A stretch of DNA of 64,000 nucleotides from Kitasatospora sp. NA04385. Lineage in GTDB: Bacteria > Actinomycetota > Actinomycetes > Streptomycetales > Streptomycetaceae. The translations under genes were made by a program, and so were the position numbers. Where the stretch lies: the NCBI RefSeq assembly GCF_013364235.1, contig NZ_CP054919.1, positions 2,586,001-2,650,000 on the forward strand, written 5' to 3'. The notes beneath the pieces are model-generated. The model searched no databases. It had not been told where the DNA came from and worked only from the letters and a program-made list of their open reading frames with translations. Positions 9,604-19,182 of this stretch are shown here, piece after piece (positions within the stretch are counted from its first letter, which is position 1; each line of letters starts with the position of its first letter).

Positions 9604-10857
9604 ATGACGATTCGACACCCCGAACTGACCGTCCGGCCGCTGCGCGACGAGGAGTGGGAGACCTGGTACCGGAACGTGGAGGTGGCCTTCGGCGGTGGCG
9701 AGGAGGCGCCGGAGGCCCGGGAGTTGTGGCGGCGGCTGATCGACGTGGAGCGCACGCTGGTGGCCTGCGCGGCCGGCCGGCCGGTGGGCGGGACGACCTC
9801 GTTCGACTTCCGGCTGGTGGTGCCGGGCGGGGCGGTGCTCCCGGCGGCGGGGGTGGCCGCGGTGGGCGTGCTGCCGACCCACCGGCGGCGGGGTGCGCTG
9901 AGCGCGCTGATGCGCCGCCAGTTGGACGACGTGCGGGCGGCCGGGGAGCCGCTGGCGGTGCTGACCGCCTCCGAGCCGGTGATCTACGGGCGGTTCGGGT
10001 ACGGGCCGGCCACCCGGAAGACCGCGGTGTCGATGCTGCGCGGCAGGGTGCGGGTGCGCACCCCGGAGCGGGACGGCGAGGTGGTGCTGCGGCTGGCCGA
10101 CCCGGTGGCCGAACTGCCGCGCTGCGAGGAGTTGTACGCCGCCCTGGCCGCCGCCCGGCCGGGCACGCTGCTGCGGCGGCCGGGTTGGGAGGAGGTGGCG
10201 GTGCTGGACGCGCCGGCCGACCGGGGCGGCTTCTCCCCGCTGCAGTGCGTGCTGGCCGAGGACGCGGCTAGCGGTGAACTGCTGGGCTACGCCCGGTACG
10301 CGGTGAAGTCGGAGTGGACCGACCGGGGCGCGGCCGGGGTGGTGCGGGTGCGGGTGGTGCAGGGGGCCGAGCCCTGGGTGGCGGCCCGGCTGTGGGAGTT
10401 CCTGCTGGACCTGGACCTGACCGAGCGGGTGGAGGCGCCCAACCTGCCGGTGGACGACGCGCTGCTGCACCTGGTGTCGGACGTCCGGCACCTGGTGCCG
10501 CGGATCGTGGACGGGATGTACGTGCGGCTGGTGGACCTGCCGGCCGCGCTGGCGGCGCGCGGCTACCCGGTGGGGGTGGACCTGGTGCTGGAGGTGACCG
10601 ACGCGTTCTGCCCGTGGAACGCCGGGCGTTGGCGGCTGACGGCGGCGCCGGGCGGCCCGGCCTCCTGCGTGCGGACCGGGGATGCGGCCGAACTGGAGCT
10701 GGACGTCCGCGAGTTGGGCTCGGTGTACCTGGGCGGCGGTTCGCTGGCGGCGCTGGCCGCGGCGGGCCTGGTGCGGGAGCTGCGGCCGGGGGCGCTGGAG
10801 CCGGCCTCGGCGGCGTTCCGCTCGGGGCTGGAGCCCTGGCTGCCGCACGGCTTCTGA
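9604..10857 (+). CDS. Eis-like GNAT N-acetyltransferase
   Basis: 417 residues, the normal size of the Eis family, with two GNAT-like halves and a C-terminal SCP2-like domain. The acetyl-CoA loop is visible as VGVLPTHRRRGALSALM (about residues 87-103). The YGRFGYGPAT segment is a family hallmark. Members acetylate amines, including aminoglycosides, polyamines or protein lysines; the substrate here cannot be read from the sequence. The gene is alone on its strand, convergent with rpiB. Confidence 0.88.
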   Translation: MTIRHPELTVRPLRDEEWETWYRNVEVAFGGGEEAPEARELWRRLIDVERTLVACAAGRPVGGTTSFDFRLVVPGGAVLPAAGVAAVGVLPTHRRRGALSALMRRQLDDVRAAGEPLAVLTASEPVIYGRFGYGPATRKTAVSMLRGRVRVRTPERDGEVVLRLADPVAELPRCEELYAALAAARPGTLLRRPGWEEVAVLDAPADRGGFSPLQCVLAEDAASGELLGYARYAVKSEWTDRGAAGVVRVRVVQGAEPWVAARLWEFLLDLDLTERVEAPNLPVDDALLHLVSDVRHLVPRIVDGMYVRLVDLPAALAARGYPVGVDLVLEVTDAFCPWNAGRWRLTAAPGGPASCVRTGDAAELELDVRELGSVYLGGGSLAALAAAGLVRELRPGALEPASAAFRSGLEPWLPHGF

Positions 10858-10869
10858 CGGCGGCTGCGC

Positions 10870-10895
10870 GGGGGACGCCCGGGCGGGCGTCCCCC
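10870..10895. terminator. Bidirectional terminator between the acetyltransferase and rpiB
   Basis: An 11-bp perfect stem (10870-10880 with 10885-10895) with a GGGC loop fills the 46-base gap between two convergent genes. Confidence 0.7.
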
Positions 10896-10903
10896 GGCGC
10901 GGC

Positions 10904-11389
10904 TCAGCCCTGCGGGTGGTGGGCCGGGATCGGCGGGAGTTCGCCGGTGGTCTCGTACTCGGACAGCATCTCGATCCGGCGGGTGTGCCGCGGCTCGCCG
11001 CTGTAGGGGGTGTTGAGGAAGATCTCGACGAACTTGGTGGCCTCGTCGAGGGAGTGCATCCGGCCGCCGACCGAGACGACGTTGGCGTTGTTGTGCTCGC
11101 GGCCGAGGGCGGCGGTCTGCTCGCTCCAGGCGAGGGCGGCCCGGACGCCCTTGACCTTGTTGGCGGCGATCGCCTCGCCGTTGCCGGAGCCGCCGATCAC
11201 CACGCCCAGTGCCTCGGGGTCGGCGGCGGTGCGCTCGGCCGCCCGGAGGCAGAACGGCGGGTAGTCGTCCTCGGCGTCGTAGATGTGCGGGCCGCAGTCG
11301 ACCGGCTCGTGCCCGGCCCCCTTCAGCCACTCGACGAGGTGGTTCTTCAGTTCGTATCCGGCGTGGTCGGAGCCCAGGTAGACGCGCAT
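10904..11389 (-). CDS. rpiB: Ribose-5-phosphate isomerase B
   Basis: Interconverts ribose-5-phosphate and ribulose-5-phosphate in the pentose phosphate pathway. The 161-residue protein starts MRVYLGSDHAGYELK, typical of the RpiB/LacAB family, and carries GGSGNGEAIAANKVKGVRA, where the family places substrate-binding residues. In this position it has the serine/glycine form of the loop rather than a cysteine, as in actinobacterial RpiB. The ATG at 11389 is favoured by family alignment; no clear ribosome binding site is visible. bioY starts transcription upstream on the same strand 71 bases away. Confidence 0.94.
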   Translation of the reverse strand: MRVYLGSDHAGYELKNHLVEWLKGAGHEPVDCGPHIYDAEDDYPPFCLRAAERTAADPEALGVVIGGSGNGEAIAANKVKGVRAALAWSEQTAALGREHNNANVVSVGGRMHSLDEATKFVEIFLNTPYSGEPRHTRRIEMLSEYETTGELPPIPAHHPQG

Positions 11390-11460
11390 GACCACGAGTG
11401 TGACATGCCGCCGGGCCCGCTCCCCGACAGGGGCGCGGGCCCGGCGGGCGTGACCGTCCG

Positions 11461-12057
11461 TCAGCGGCGGCCGAGCAGCTTCCAGGTGAGCGGCAGGGCG
11501 CCCATCGCGAGCGCCACCTTGAGCGCGTCGCCGACCAGGTACGGGTAGAGGCCGAGGTGGGCGGCCTTCGCCAGCGGGACGTCCAGGGCGAAGGCCAGGT
11601 AGGGCACGCCGACGGCGTAGATCGCCAGGCTGCCGAGCACCATCGCGCCGGCGGTGGCCAGCGGGCTGCGGTCGGCGCCGCGGCGGGCCAGCGCGCCGGT
11701 CAGCGCGGCGGCGACCACGAAGCCGATCACGTAGCCGAGGGTGGCCAGGCCCGCGCCCGAGGTGCCCTGGGCGAACCAGGGCAGGCCGGCCGCGCCGGCG
11801 GCCAGGTAGAGGCCGAGCGCGGCGGCGCCGCGGCGGGCGCCGAGCGCGGTGCCGACCAGCAGCGCGGCGAAGGTCTGGCCGGTCACCGGCACCGGGGAGC
11901 CGGGGACGGGCACCGAGAGCTGCGCGGCCAGGCCGGTCAGCGCGGCGCCGCCGGCGACCAGGGCCAGGTCGCGGGCGCGGGCACCGAACCGGGTGGCGGC
12001 CTGCGGCAGCAGGTCGGCGAGGACGGCGGTGGACGGTGTCGGCGCGGCGATGGCCAT
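11461..12057 (-). CDS. bioY: Biotin transporter BioY
   Basis: 198 residues with six hydrophobic segments. The family signature GQTFAALLVGTALGARRGAAALGLYLAAGAAGLP is clear (about residues 60-93, quoted in part: GQTFAALLVG, LGLYLAAGAAGLPWF), as is GYVIGFVVAA. BioY is the substrate-binding S component of energy-coupling-factor transporters and can act with shared EcfA/EcfT subunits or alone; none is adjacent here. The gap upstream (12058-12344) holds an inverted repeat (CACCTG...CAGGTG, 12098-12125) that might be an operator. Confidence 0.93.
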   Translation of the reverse strand: MAIAAPTPSTAVLADLLPQAATRFGARARDLALVAGGAALTGLAAQLSVPVPGSPVPVTGQTFAALLVGTALGARRGAAALGLYLAAGAAGLPWFAQGTSGAGLATLGYVIGFVVAAALTGALARRGADRSPLATAGAMVLGSLAIYAVGVPYLAFALDVPLAKAAHLGLYPYLVGDALKVALAMGALPLTWKLLGRR

Positions 12058-12097
12058 GGCTGCTCCCTGGGTTTCCGTTGGCTCCGGTGCGGGTGAT

Positions 12098-12125
12098 CAC
12101 CTGTGAACCTACGTGCTGTCAGGTG
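12098..12125. promoter_or_regulatory. Weak candidate operator before bioY
   Basis: Arms CACCTG and CAGGTG are separated by 16 bases, about 40-70 bases upstream of the bioY start. It contains TGAAC but not the full BioQ pattern, so the regulator is not assigned. Confidence 0.25.
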
Positions 12126-12344
12126 CTTCGCGCCGCGTCGGGCGTGACAAAAGCCGACCGTCCCGGCTTGTCGGATCCGGCCTGTGACGGGGCCCTCACC
12201 CGCACGGTGAGCGTACGGCCGACCACCTCGCGTCACGCCCGCGTCCGGATGGCGGTACCGCTTGGGAGGTCCACATCCCATGCCGAATAGTGGACAGACC
12301 CCCTTTGAACATGACCAATCAGTCGAACAGTCTGGAACCGCCGC

Positions 12345-13739
12345 ATGACCCGCACCCCCACCCCCGAGACCGCTCCCGCCCGGGAGGCGGCCGCCGAGGA
12401 CGCGGGCCTGTCCCACGGGCTCAAGCAGCGCCACCTGTCGATGATCGCGCTCGGCGGCGTGATCGGTGCCGGGCTGTTCGTCGGCTCCGGGGCCGGGATC
12501 GCCGCGGCCGGGCCGGCCGTGGTGCTGGCCTTCGCCGCCTCCGGGCTGCTGGTGATGCTGGTGATGCGGATGCTCGGCGAGATGTCCGCGGCCCGCCCCG
12601 CCTCCGGCTCCTTCTCGGTGCACGCGGACCGGGAGATCGGCCGCTGGGCCGGGTTCACCGTCGGCTGGCTGTTCTGGGTGCTGCTGTGCGTGGGCGTCGC
12701 GGTGGAGGCGATCGGCGCGGCCGGGATCGTCTCCGGCTGGCTGCCCGGCGTGCCCTCCTGGGCCTGGGTGGCGGTGTTCATGGCCTTCTTCTGCCTCACC
12801 AACCTGGCCGCCGTCCGCAACTTCGGCGAGTTCGAGTTCTGGTTCGCCGCGGTGAAGGTGCTGGCCATCGGCGCCTTCCTGGTGATCGGCGTGCTGGCGG
12901 TCTGCGGCCTGCTGCCCGGCACCCCGGCGCCGGGGCTGAGCAACCTCACCGGCCACGGCGGCTTCCTCCCGAACGGCGCGAGCGGCCTGATCACCGGCCT
13001 GCTCGCCTCGGTGTTCGCGTACGGCGGCCTGGAGACGGTCACCATCGCCGCCGCCGAGTCCGAGGACCCGCGGCGCAGCGTGGCGATCGCGGTGCGCACC
13101 GCGATGTGGCGGATCGCGCTGTTCTACGTCGGCTCGATGGCGGTGATCGTCACGCTGGTGCCGTGGGACGACCCGGAGGTGGTCAAGCCGGGCCCGTACG
13201 TCGCCGTGCTGGACGCGCTGGGCATCCCGGGCGCCGCCCAGCTGATGAACGTGGTGGTGCTGGTCGCGCTGCTGTCCGCGATGAACGCCAACATCTACGG
13301 CTCCTCGCGGATGGCGCACTCGCTGATCGCCCGCGGCCACGGCCCGCGCCCGCTGTCCCGGATCTCGGGGGGCGTCCCGCGCCGCGCGGTGCTGGCCTCC
13401 TGCGCGTTCGGGTTCCTGGCGGTGCTGCTCTCGTACTGGTGGCCCGAGACGGTGTTCTCCTGGCTGCTGAACATGGTCGGCGCGGCGGTGCTGGTGGTCT
13501 GGGGGTTCATCTGCGTCGCCCAGCTGCGGACCAGGCGGCACCTGTCGGCGGCCGAACTGCCCGTCCGGATGTGGGCGTTCCCGTACCTGACCTACCTGGC
13601 GCTGGCCGCGATCGTGGCGGTGCTGGTGCTGATGACGCTGGACCCGGCCAACCGCGTCCAGCTGTACTTCACCGCCGGGCTGACGCTGGTGCTGGCGGTG
13701 TCCGGGTACCTGCGCGGCCGCCGGCCGGCCGCGTCCTGA
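12345..13739 (+). CDS. Amino acid permease (APC superfamily, GabP/AAT type)
   Basis: 464 residues with about 12 membrane helices. The first helix contains LGGVIGAGLFVGSG, the unwound substrate-binding segment of APC transporters. FAYGGLETVTIAAAESEDPRR is the second conserved region, with the charged motif after helix 6. The sequence resembles GABA or lysine-type permeases, but specificity is not readable. The gene is divergent from bioY and convergent with the oxidoreductase gene. Confidence 0.92.
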   Translation: MTRTPTPETAPAREAAAEDAGLSHGLKQRHLSMIALGGVIGAGLFVGSGAGIAAAGPAVVLAFAASGLLVMLVMRMLGEMSAARPASGSFSVHADREIGRWAGFTVGWLFWVLLCVGVAVEAIGAAGIVSGWLPGVPSWAWVAVFMAFFCLTNLAAVRNFGEFEFWFAAVKVLAIGAFLVIGVLAVCGLLPGTPAPGLSNLTGHGGFLPNGASGLITGLLASVFAYGGLETVTIAAAESEDPRRSVAIAVRTAMWRIALFYVGSMAVIVTLVPWDDPEVVKPGPYVAVLDALGIPGAAQLMNVVVLVALLSAMNANIYGSSRMAHSLIARGHGPRPLSRISGGVPRRAVLASCAFGFLAVLLSYWWPETVFSWLLNMVGAAVLVVWGFICVAQLRTRRHLSAAELPVRMWAFPYLTYLALAAIVAVLVLMTLDPANRVQLYFTAGLTLVLAVSGYLRGRRPAAS

Positions 13740-13763
13740 CCCGCCGGGCCCCCTCCCGACGCG

Positions 13764-13800
13764 CCGGAACCCCGCGCCCCTGGCGGGTGCGGGGTTCCGG
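13764..13800. terminator. Bidirectional terminator after the permease
   Basis: A 12-bp perfect stem (CCGGAACCCCGC, 13764-13775, with 13789-13800) lies between convergent genes. Confidence 0.7.
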
Positions 13801-13811
13801 TGCCGGGCGGG

Positions 13812-14447
13812 CTACTCGAAGGACGGGCCGGCGGTGCGGGTGCGCTTGATCTCGTAGAAGCCGGGGGTGGAGGCCACCAGGACGGTGCCGTCCCACAGCC
13901 GGGCCGCGGCCTCGCCGCGCGGGGTGGGGGTGACGACCGGGCCGAAGAAGGCGACGCGGTCGCCGTCCGGGCCGTCGACGGCGATCACCGGGGTGCCGAC
14001 GTCCTCGCCGACCAGGCCGATGCCCTCGGCGTGCGAGGCGCGCAACGCCTCGTCGTACGCGTCGGTGTCGGCGGCGTCGGCCAGTTCCTCCGGCAGGTTC
14101 GCGGCGCGCAGCGCGGCCACGAGGGTCTCCCGGTTGTTGGGCAGGCCCTGGTTGTGGAAGCGGGTGCCGAGCTCGGTGTAGAGCGGGCCGAGCACCTTGT
14201 CGCCGTGCGCCTGGGCGGCGGCGATCAGCACCCGGACCGGGCCCCAGCCGGCGGCCAGCAGCGCGCGGTAGGACTCGGGCAGGTCGTCCCGGTTCTCGTT
14301 CAGGACGGACAGGCTCATCACGTGCCAGCGGGTGTCCACCGGGCGGAGCTTCTCGACCTCCAGCATCCAGCGGGAGGTCATCCAGGCCCAGGGGCAGATC
14401 GGGTCGAACCAGAAGTCGGCGATCTTGCGGGAGTCTGCGGTCGTCAC
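13812..14447 (-). CDS. DsbA-fold oxidoreductase, mycothiol-dependent nitroreductase (Rv2466c) family
   Basis: 211 residues from GTG 14447, behind AAGGG. FWFDPICPWAWMTSRWM is close to the active-site region of the mycobacterial enzyme Rv2466c, which has CPWC. Here the second cysteine is replaced by alanine (CPWA), so the protein has a single active-site thiol. The rest (HVMSLSVLNE, VGTPVIAVDG with cis-proline, VASTPGFYEIKR) follows the family. It is expected to work in the cytoplasm with mycothiol. It is divergent from pepN. Confidence 0.88.
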   Translation of the reverse strand: MTTADSRKIADFWFDPICPWAWMTSRWMLEVEKLRPVDTRWHVMSLSVLNENRDDLPESYRALLAAGWGPVRVLIAAAQAHGDKVLGPLYTELGTRFHNQGLPNNRETLVAALRAANLPEELADAADTDAYDEALRASHAEGIGLVGEDVGTPVIAVDGPDGDRVAFFGPVVTPTPRGEAAARLWDGTVLVASTPGFYEIKRTRTAGPSFE

Positions 14448-14622
14448 GGACGGCGCCCTTCGGGTCGGCGGGTCGGGGGTTTCCCCCGGGATCCAACTCC
14501 GCGCCGGCCGCGATGATTCCTCCCCCAGTGCAATGGCACAGGTCCTCGCGCGTGAAAGGATGCCCCCGAAGGGGTGCCATGAACACTCCGAAACCGTGTG
14601 TTCCGTACAGAGGAGTACCGAC

Positions 14623-17208
14623 GTGCCGGGCAAGAACCTGAGCCGTGAGGAGGCCCGCGACCGGGCCGCGATCATCCGGGTGGAGAGCTACCGCGTGCAC
14701 CTGGACGTCAGTGCGGCGGCCGACCCCGGCCGGCCCACCTTCCGTTCCACCACCCGGATCTCGTTCGACTGCGCCGAGCCGGGCGCGAGCAGCTTCGCCG
14801 ACCTGCTGGCCCCCGAGGTGGTCTCGGTCGAGCTGAACGGCCTCGCGCTGGACGCGGCCGAGGTGTTCGACGGCACCCGGGTCGCGCTGCCGGTGCTGGC
14901 CGCGCACAACGAGCTGACCGTGGTCGCCGAGTGCGCCTACAGCCGCACCGGCGAGGGGCTGCACCGCTTCGTCGACCCGGTGGACGGCGAGACCTACCTG
15001 TACACCCACTACGAGCCGGCCGACGCCCGCCGGGTCTTCGCGAACTTCGAACAGCCGGACCTGAAGGCCCCGTTCGCCTTCACCGTGACCGCCCCGGCGG
15101 CCTGGGACGTGTACGCCAACGCGGTGCCCGCGGAGATCACCGACGAGGGCGCCGCCCGCACCTGGGAGTTCGCCCCGACCCGGCCGATCTCCACCTACCT
15201 GACCGCCGTGGTGGCCGGCCCGTACCACGTGGTGCGCGACCACTACGCGCGCGAACTCCCCGACGGCACGGTGCTGGAGATCCCGCTGGCCGCCACCTGC
15301 CGGCGCTCGCTCGCCCCGCACTTCGACGCCGAGGAGATCCTCACCGTCACCAAGCAGGGCCTGGACTTCTTCCACCAGGAGTTCGACTACCCGTACCCGT
15401 TCGGCAAGTACGACCAGTGCTTCGTCCCCGAGTACAACATCGGCGCGATGGAGAACCCGGGCTGCGTGACCTTCCGCGAGGAGTTCGTCTTCCGCTCGAA
15501 GGTCACCGGGGCCGCGTACGAGTCCCGGGCCAACGTGATCCTGCACGAGATGGCGCACATGTGGTTCGGCGACCTGGTCACCATGAAGTGGTGGGACGAC
15601 CTGTGGCTGAAGGAGTCCTTCGCCGACTTCATGGGCTCCTACGCGCAGATCGGCGCGGGCACCCGGTACCGCTCCGCCTGGATCACCTTCGCCAACCGCC
15701 GCAAGGCCTGGGCGTACCGGCAGGACCAGTTCCCCACCACCCACCCGATCACCGCGGACATCCGCGACCTGGAGGACGCCAAGCTCAACTTCGACGGCAT
15801 CACCTACGCCAAGGGCGCCTCCGTCCTCAAGCAGCTGGTCGCCTACGTCGGCCGGGACGCCTTCTTCGAGGGCGCCCGCGGCTACTTCAGGAAGCACGCC
15901 TTCGGGAACACCGTCCTCACCGACCTGCTGGACGCCCTGGAGGAGACCAGCGGCCGCGACCTGCGCACCTGGTCCGCCGCCTGGCTGCAGACCTCCGGCG
16001 TCAACACGCTGACCCCCGAGGTGGTGTGCGACGCCGAGGGCCGGATCACCGAGCTGGCGATCCGCCAGGACGGCGAGCCGCTGCGCCCGCACCGGATCGC
16101 GGTCGGCCTGTACGACCGGGCCGGGGACGGCGCGCTGCTGCGCACCGGCCGCTTCGAGCTGGACGTCGCCGGGGAGCGCACCGCGGTCGCCGAGGCGGTC
16201 GGCCGGGAGCTGCCCGCGCTGGTGCTGGTCAACGACGACGACCTGACGTACTGCAAGGTCCGCTTCGACGAGCACTCGCTGGAGACCCTGCGCACCGGCC
16301 TCGGCGACATCGCCGACGGCGCGGAGGCCGGCGGGCCGAGCCTGGCCCGGGCGCTGGCCTGGTCCGCGGTGTGGAACCTCACCCGGGACGGTCTGATGCC
16401 CACCCGGGACTACCTCGACCTGGTGCTGCGCTTCGCCGGCCGGGAGTCCGACATCGGCGTCCTGCAGTCGCTGCACCAGCAGGCCGGCAGCGCGCTGGCG
16501 GTGTACGCCGACCCGGCCCGGCGCGCCGAGTACGGCACCGCGCTCGCCGAGTGCGCGCTGCGCGAGCTGGCGCAGGCCGCCCCCGGCAGCGACCACCAGC
16601 TGGCCTGGGCCCGCTTCCTGGCCGACACCGCCGAGCGCGCCGACCACCTGGAACTGCTGCGCGGGCTGCTCGACGGCACCGGCCGGATCGACGGCCTGGC
16701 GGTCGACCAGGAGCTGCGCTGGAGCTTCTGGCTGGCGCTCGCCTCGCACGGGCGGGCCTCCACCGAGGAGCTGGCCGCCGAACTGGCCCGCGACAACACC
16801 GCCAGCGGCCGCCGCCAGCAGACCCAGTGCCTGGCCGCGCTGCCCACCCCGGGCGCCAAGGCCGCCGCCTGGACCTCGGTGGTCGACTCCGAGGAACTGC
16901 CCAACGCCCTGGTGGAGGCCCAGATCGCGGGCTTCAACCGGGCCGGGCAACGGGAGCTGACCGCCGGGTACGCCGAGCCGTACTTCGAGATGCTGGAGTC
17001 GGTCTGGGCGGAGCGCTCGATCGAGATCGCGATGCGGATCGTCGGCGGCTTCTTCCCGCGCTACCAGACCTCCGCCGGGACGCTGGCGGCCACCGACGCC
17101 TGGCTGGCCGGGCACCCGGACGCCGCCCCGGCGCTGCGCCGGCTGGTGCTGGAGTGCCGGGACGACCTGGCCCGGGCGCTGCGGGCCCAGGAGTGCGACG
17201 CCCGGTGA
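14623..17208 (+). CDS. pepN: Aminopeptidase N (M1 family zinc metallopeptidase)
   Basis: Removes N-terminal residues from peptides in the cytoplasm. The start is GTG 14623 with AGAGGAG seven bases before it; an open frame continues upstream without a start that makes sense. The product has 861 residues. The exopeptidase motif GAMEN is at 274-278, and the zinc site HEMAH at 308-312 with Glu331 (KESFADF), spaced as in M1 peptidases. The C-terminal helical domain (about 530-861) is complete. It ends 10 bases before the stop codon of the convergent sugar permease gene. Confidence 0.97.
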   Translation: MPGKNLSREEARDRAAIIRVESYRVHLDVSAAADPGRPTFRSTTRISFDCAEPGASSFADLLAPEVVSVELNGLALDAAEVFDGTRVALPVLAAHNELTVVAECAYSRTGEGLHRFVDPVDGETYLYTHYEPADARRVFANFEQPDLKAPFAFTVTAPAAWDVYANAVPAEITDEGAARTWEFAPTRPISTYLTAVVAGPYHVVRDHYARELPDGTVLEIPLAATCRRSLAPHFDAEEILTVTKQGLDFFHQEFDYPYPFGKYDQCFVPEYNIGAMENPGCVTFREEFVFRSKVTGAAYESRANVILHEMAHMWFGDLVTMKWWDDLWLKESFADFMGSYAQIGAGTRYRSAWITFANRRKAWAYRQDQFPTTHPITADIRDLEDAKLNFDGITYAKGASVLKQLVAYVGRDAFFEGARGYFRKHAFGNTVLTDLLDALEETSGRDLRTWSAAWLQTSGVNTLTPEVVCDAEGRITELAIRQDGEPLRPHRIAVGLYDRAGDGALLRTGRFELDVAGERTAVAEAVGRELPALVLVNDDDLTYCKVRFDEHSLETLRTGLGDIADGAEAGGPSLARALAWSAVWNLTRDGLMPTRDYLDLVLRFAGRESDIGVLQSLHQQAGSALAVYADPARRAEYGTALAECALRELAQAAPGSDHQLAWARFLADTAERADHLELLRGLLDGTGRIDGLAVDQELRWSFWLALASHGRASTEELAAELARDNTASGRRQQTQCLAALPTPGAKAAAWTSVVDSEELPNALVEAQIAGFNRAGQRELTAGYAEPYFEMLESVWAERSIEIAMRIVGGFFPRYQTSAGTLAATDAWLAGHPDAAPALRRLVLECRDDLARALRAQECDAR

Positions 17209-17218
17209 CGCGCCGCGG

Positions 17219-18172
17219 CTACTTCAGGGTGGCCGAGGTCAGGCCCGCCTGGACCTGGCGCTGGAAGGACAGGTACACCACCAGCACCGGCAGCATCGCG
17301 ATCGTCATGCCGGCGAACAGGCCGGGGAAGTCGCTGGCGTAGCCGGACTGCTGGGCCAGGTTCATCAGGCCCTGGGCCAGCATCGAGCGGTCCGGGTCAC
17401 CGCTGCTCTGCTGCTGCATCAGGGTCAGCGGCAGCAGGTACTGGTTCCACTGGCCGAGCACGTTGAAGATGAACACGCTGATCAGGCCGGACTTCGCCAT
17501 CGGCACCATGACCTGGAAGAACGCCCGGCTGTGCGAGCAGCCGTCGATCATCGCGGCCTCGTGGACGGCGCTGGGCAGCGACCGGAAGAACGAGTGCAGG
17601 AAGAACACGGTGAACGGCAGCGAGTAGGCCGTGTACACCAGGATCAGGCCGGCGTACTGGTTCAGGCCCAGCCACGGGATGACGGTGCCGAGGTTCTTCA
17701 TCATGAAGAACAGCGGGACGAGCGCCAGGTAGACCGGGAACATCGCGCCGGCCACGAAGAAGTAGTAGATGACCCGGTTGCCGCGGAACTCGTAGCGGGC
17801 CAGCACGTAGGCGGCCATCGAGCCGAGCAGCATGGTCAGGGTGAGCGACCCCGCCAGCACGATCACGGTGCTGATGAAGAAGTCGCCGATGCCCTTGTCC
17901 CAGGCGCGGGTGAAGGCGTCGAAGCCCCAGTGCGAGGGCCAGCTCCAGGCGCTGTCGCCGATCTCGGTGTTGTTCTTGAACGAGCCGAGGACGATCCAGA
18001 TCAGCGGGACGATGATCAGCACGGCCCACAGGGCCAGGAAGCCGTGCGAGAAGACGTTGAGGACTCCCCCGCCGTCGGCGAAGCGCTGCGCCTTGCCGGA
18101 CGTGCGCGGCTTGTCGTTCCCGCCGCTGCGCTGGGCCGGGATGCCGGTGGTCGCGTCGGTGTTGGTGCTCAT
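17219..18172 (-). CDS. ngcG: Sugar ABC transporter permease (NgcG type)
   Basis: Inner-membrane permease of a binding-protein-dependent sugar importer. The 317-residue MalG-like protein has a cytoplasmic N-terminal tail and six helices. The EAA loop that meets the ATPase is HEAAMIDGCSHSRAFFQVMVPMA. It follows ngcF by 10 bases. With the binding protein upstream, which matches NgcE, it should import N-acetylglucosamine and diacetylchitobiose. No ATPase gene is present; in Streptomyces such importers share the ATPase MsiK encoded elsewhere. Confidence 0.88.
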   Translation of the reverse strand: MSTNTDATTGIPAQRSGGNDKPRTSGKAQRFADGGGVLNVFSHGFLALWAVLIIVPLIWIVLGSFKNNTEIGDSAWSWPSHWGFDAFTRAWDKGIGDFFISTVIVLAGSLTLTMLLGSMAAYVLARYEFRGNRVIYYFFVAGAMFPVYLALVPLFFMMKNLGTVIPWLGLNQYAGLILVYTAYSLPFTVFFLHSFFRSLPSAVHEAAMIDGCSHSRAFFQVMVPMAKSGLISVFIFNVLGQWNQYLLPLTLMQQQSSGDPDRSMLAQGLMNLAQQSGYASDFPGLFAGMTIAMLPVLVVYLSFQRQVQAGLTSATLK

Positions 18173-18182
18173 GCCGGGAACC

Positions 18183-19115
18183 TCAGAACTCGATCTTCTC
18201 GCGCCGGGTGACCCGGAGCGAGACGACGGACAGGACCAGGGTGATGAAGAAGATCACCACACCCATGGCGCAGGCGTAGCCGGCCTTGCCGTAGGTGATG
18301 AAGTTGCGCATCAGCAAGGTCGCCATGATCTCGCTGTGGTGGTCCGGGCCACCGCCGTAGTACGCGCCGGGGGTCATGGTGGAGACCAGGGCGAAGGCGT
18401 CCATCGCGGCGATCGCGAGGTAGACCCAGGCGGTCTGGATGCTCTCCCAGAGCAGCGGCAGCGTGATCTTGAAGAAGGTGGTGCCGCGCTTGGCGCCGTC
18501 CAGCAGGGCGGCCTCGTAGATGTCCTTCGGGATGCTCTGCATGGCGGCCGAGAACAGCACCAGGTAGAAGCCGACGCCGGACCAGATGATCACGCCCATG
18601 ACGCACCACAGGCCGAAGGTCGGGTTGGACGCGAAGTCCCAGGGGTGGTTCTCGTCGACGATGCCGAGCCCGATCAGGACGCCGTTGAGCAGGCCGCCCT
18701 TGTCGGTCCGGTACACGCCCTGGAACAGCACCGACAGGATGGCGACCGACAGCACCTGCGGGAAGAAGAAGACGACCTTGTAGAAGGCCGAACCGCGCAC
18801 GCCCTGCACGCCGCCGGTGCCGCTCTTGCCGCCCACGTTGAGCATGAAGGCGAAGAACAGCGCCAGCAGGATGGTGGCCAGCGGCAGCACGATCAGCAGC
18901 AGCAGGTTGTGCTGGAGCGCGTCGAGGAAGGCGCTGTCCTGGAAGAGCTTGGTGTAGTTGTCCAGCCCGATGAAGTTCATGTCGGGCGAGGCGCCGGACC
19001 AGTCGGTCAGCGAGTAGCCGAAGGTCTGCAGGTAGGGCCAGATGACCAGGGCGATGTACAGCACGACGGGAACCACGAGGAACCCGAAGATGAAGGGTGT
19101 TTTACGGTGTCGCAT
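18183..19115 (-). CDS. ngcF: Sugar ABC transporter permease (NgcF type)
   Basis: 310-residue MalF-like partner of the downstream permease, with six helices, a periplasmic-type N-terminal loop and the EAA motif YEAALLDGAKRGTTFFKITLP. It starts at ATG 19115 with GGAG before it. A 127-base gap with a strong hairpin separates it from the binding-protein gene, which usually lets the binding protein be made in excess. Confidence 0.88.
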   Translation of the reverse strand: MRHRKTPFIFGFLVVPVVLYIALVIWPYLQTFGYSLTDWSGASPDMNFIGLDNYTKLFQDSAFLDALQHNLLLLIVLPLATILLALFFAFMLNVGGKSGTGGVQGVRGSAFYKVVFFFPQVLSVAILSVLFQGVYRTDKGGLLNGVLIGLGIVDENHPWDFASNPTFGLWCVMGVIIWSGVGFYLVLFSAAMQSIPKDIYEAALLDGAKRGTTFFKITLPLLWESIQTAWVYLAIAAMDAFALVSTMTPGAYYGGGPDHHSEIMATLLMRNFITYGKAGYACAMGVVIFFITLVLSVVSLRVTRREKIEF

Positions 19116-19182
19116 GGGAGCTGCTCCTGTCCGCCGACAGCCTGTGGTCAGACAGGCCTGGAACTGCGGTATCGCGTGGAAC

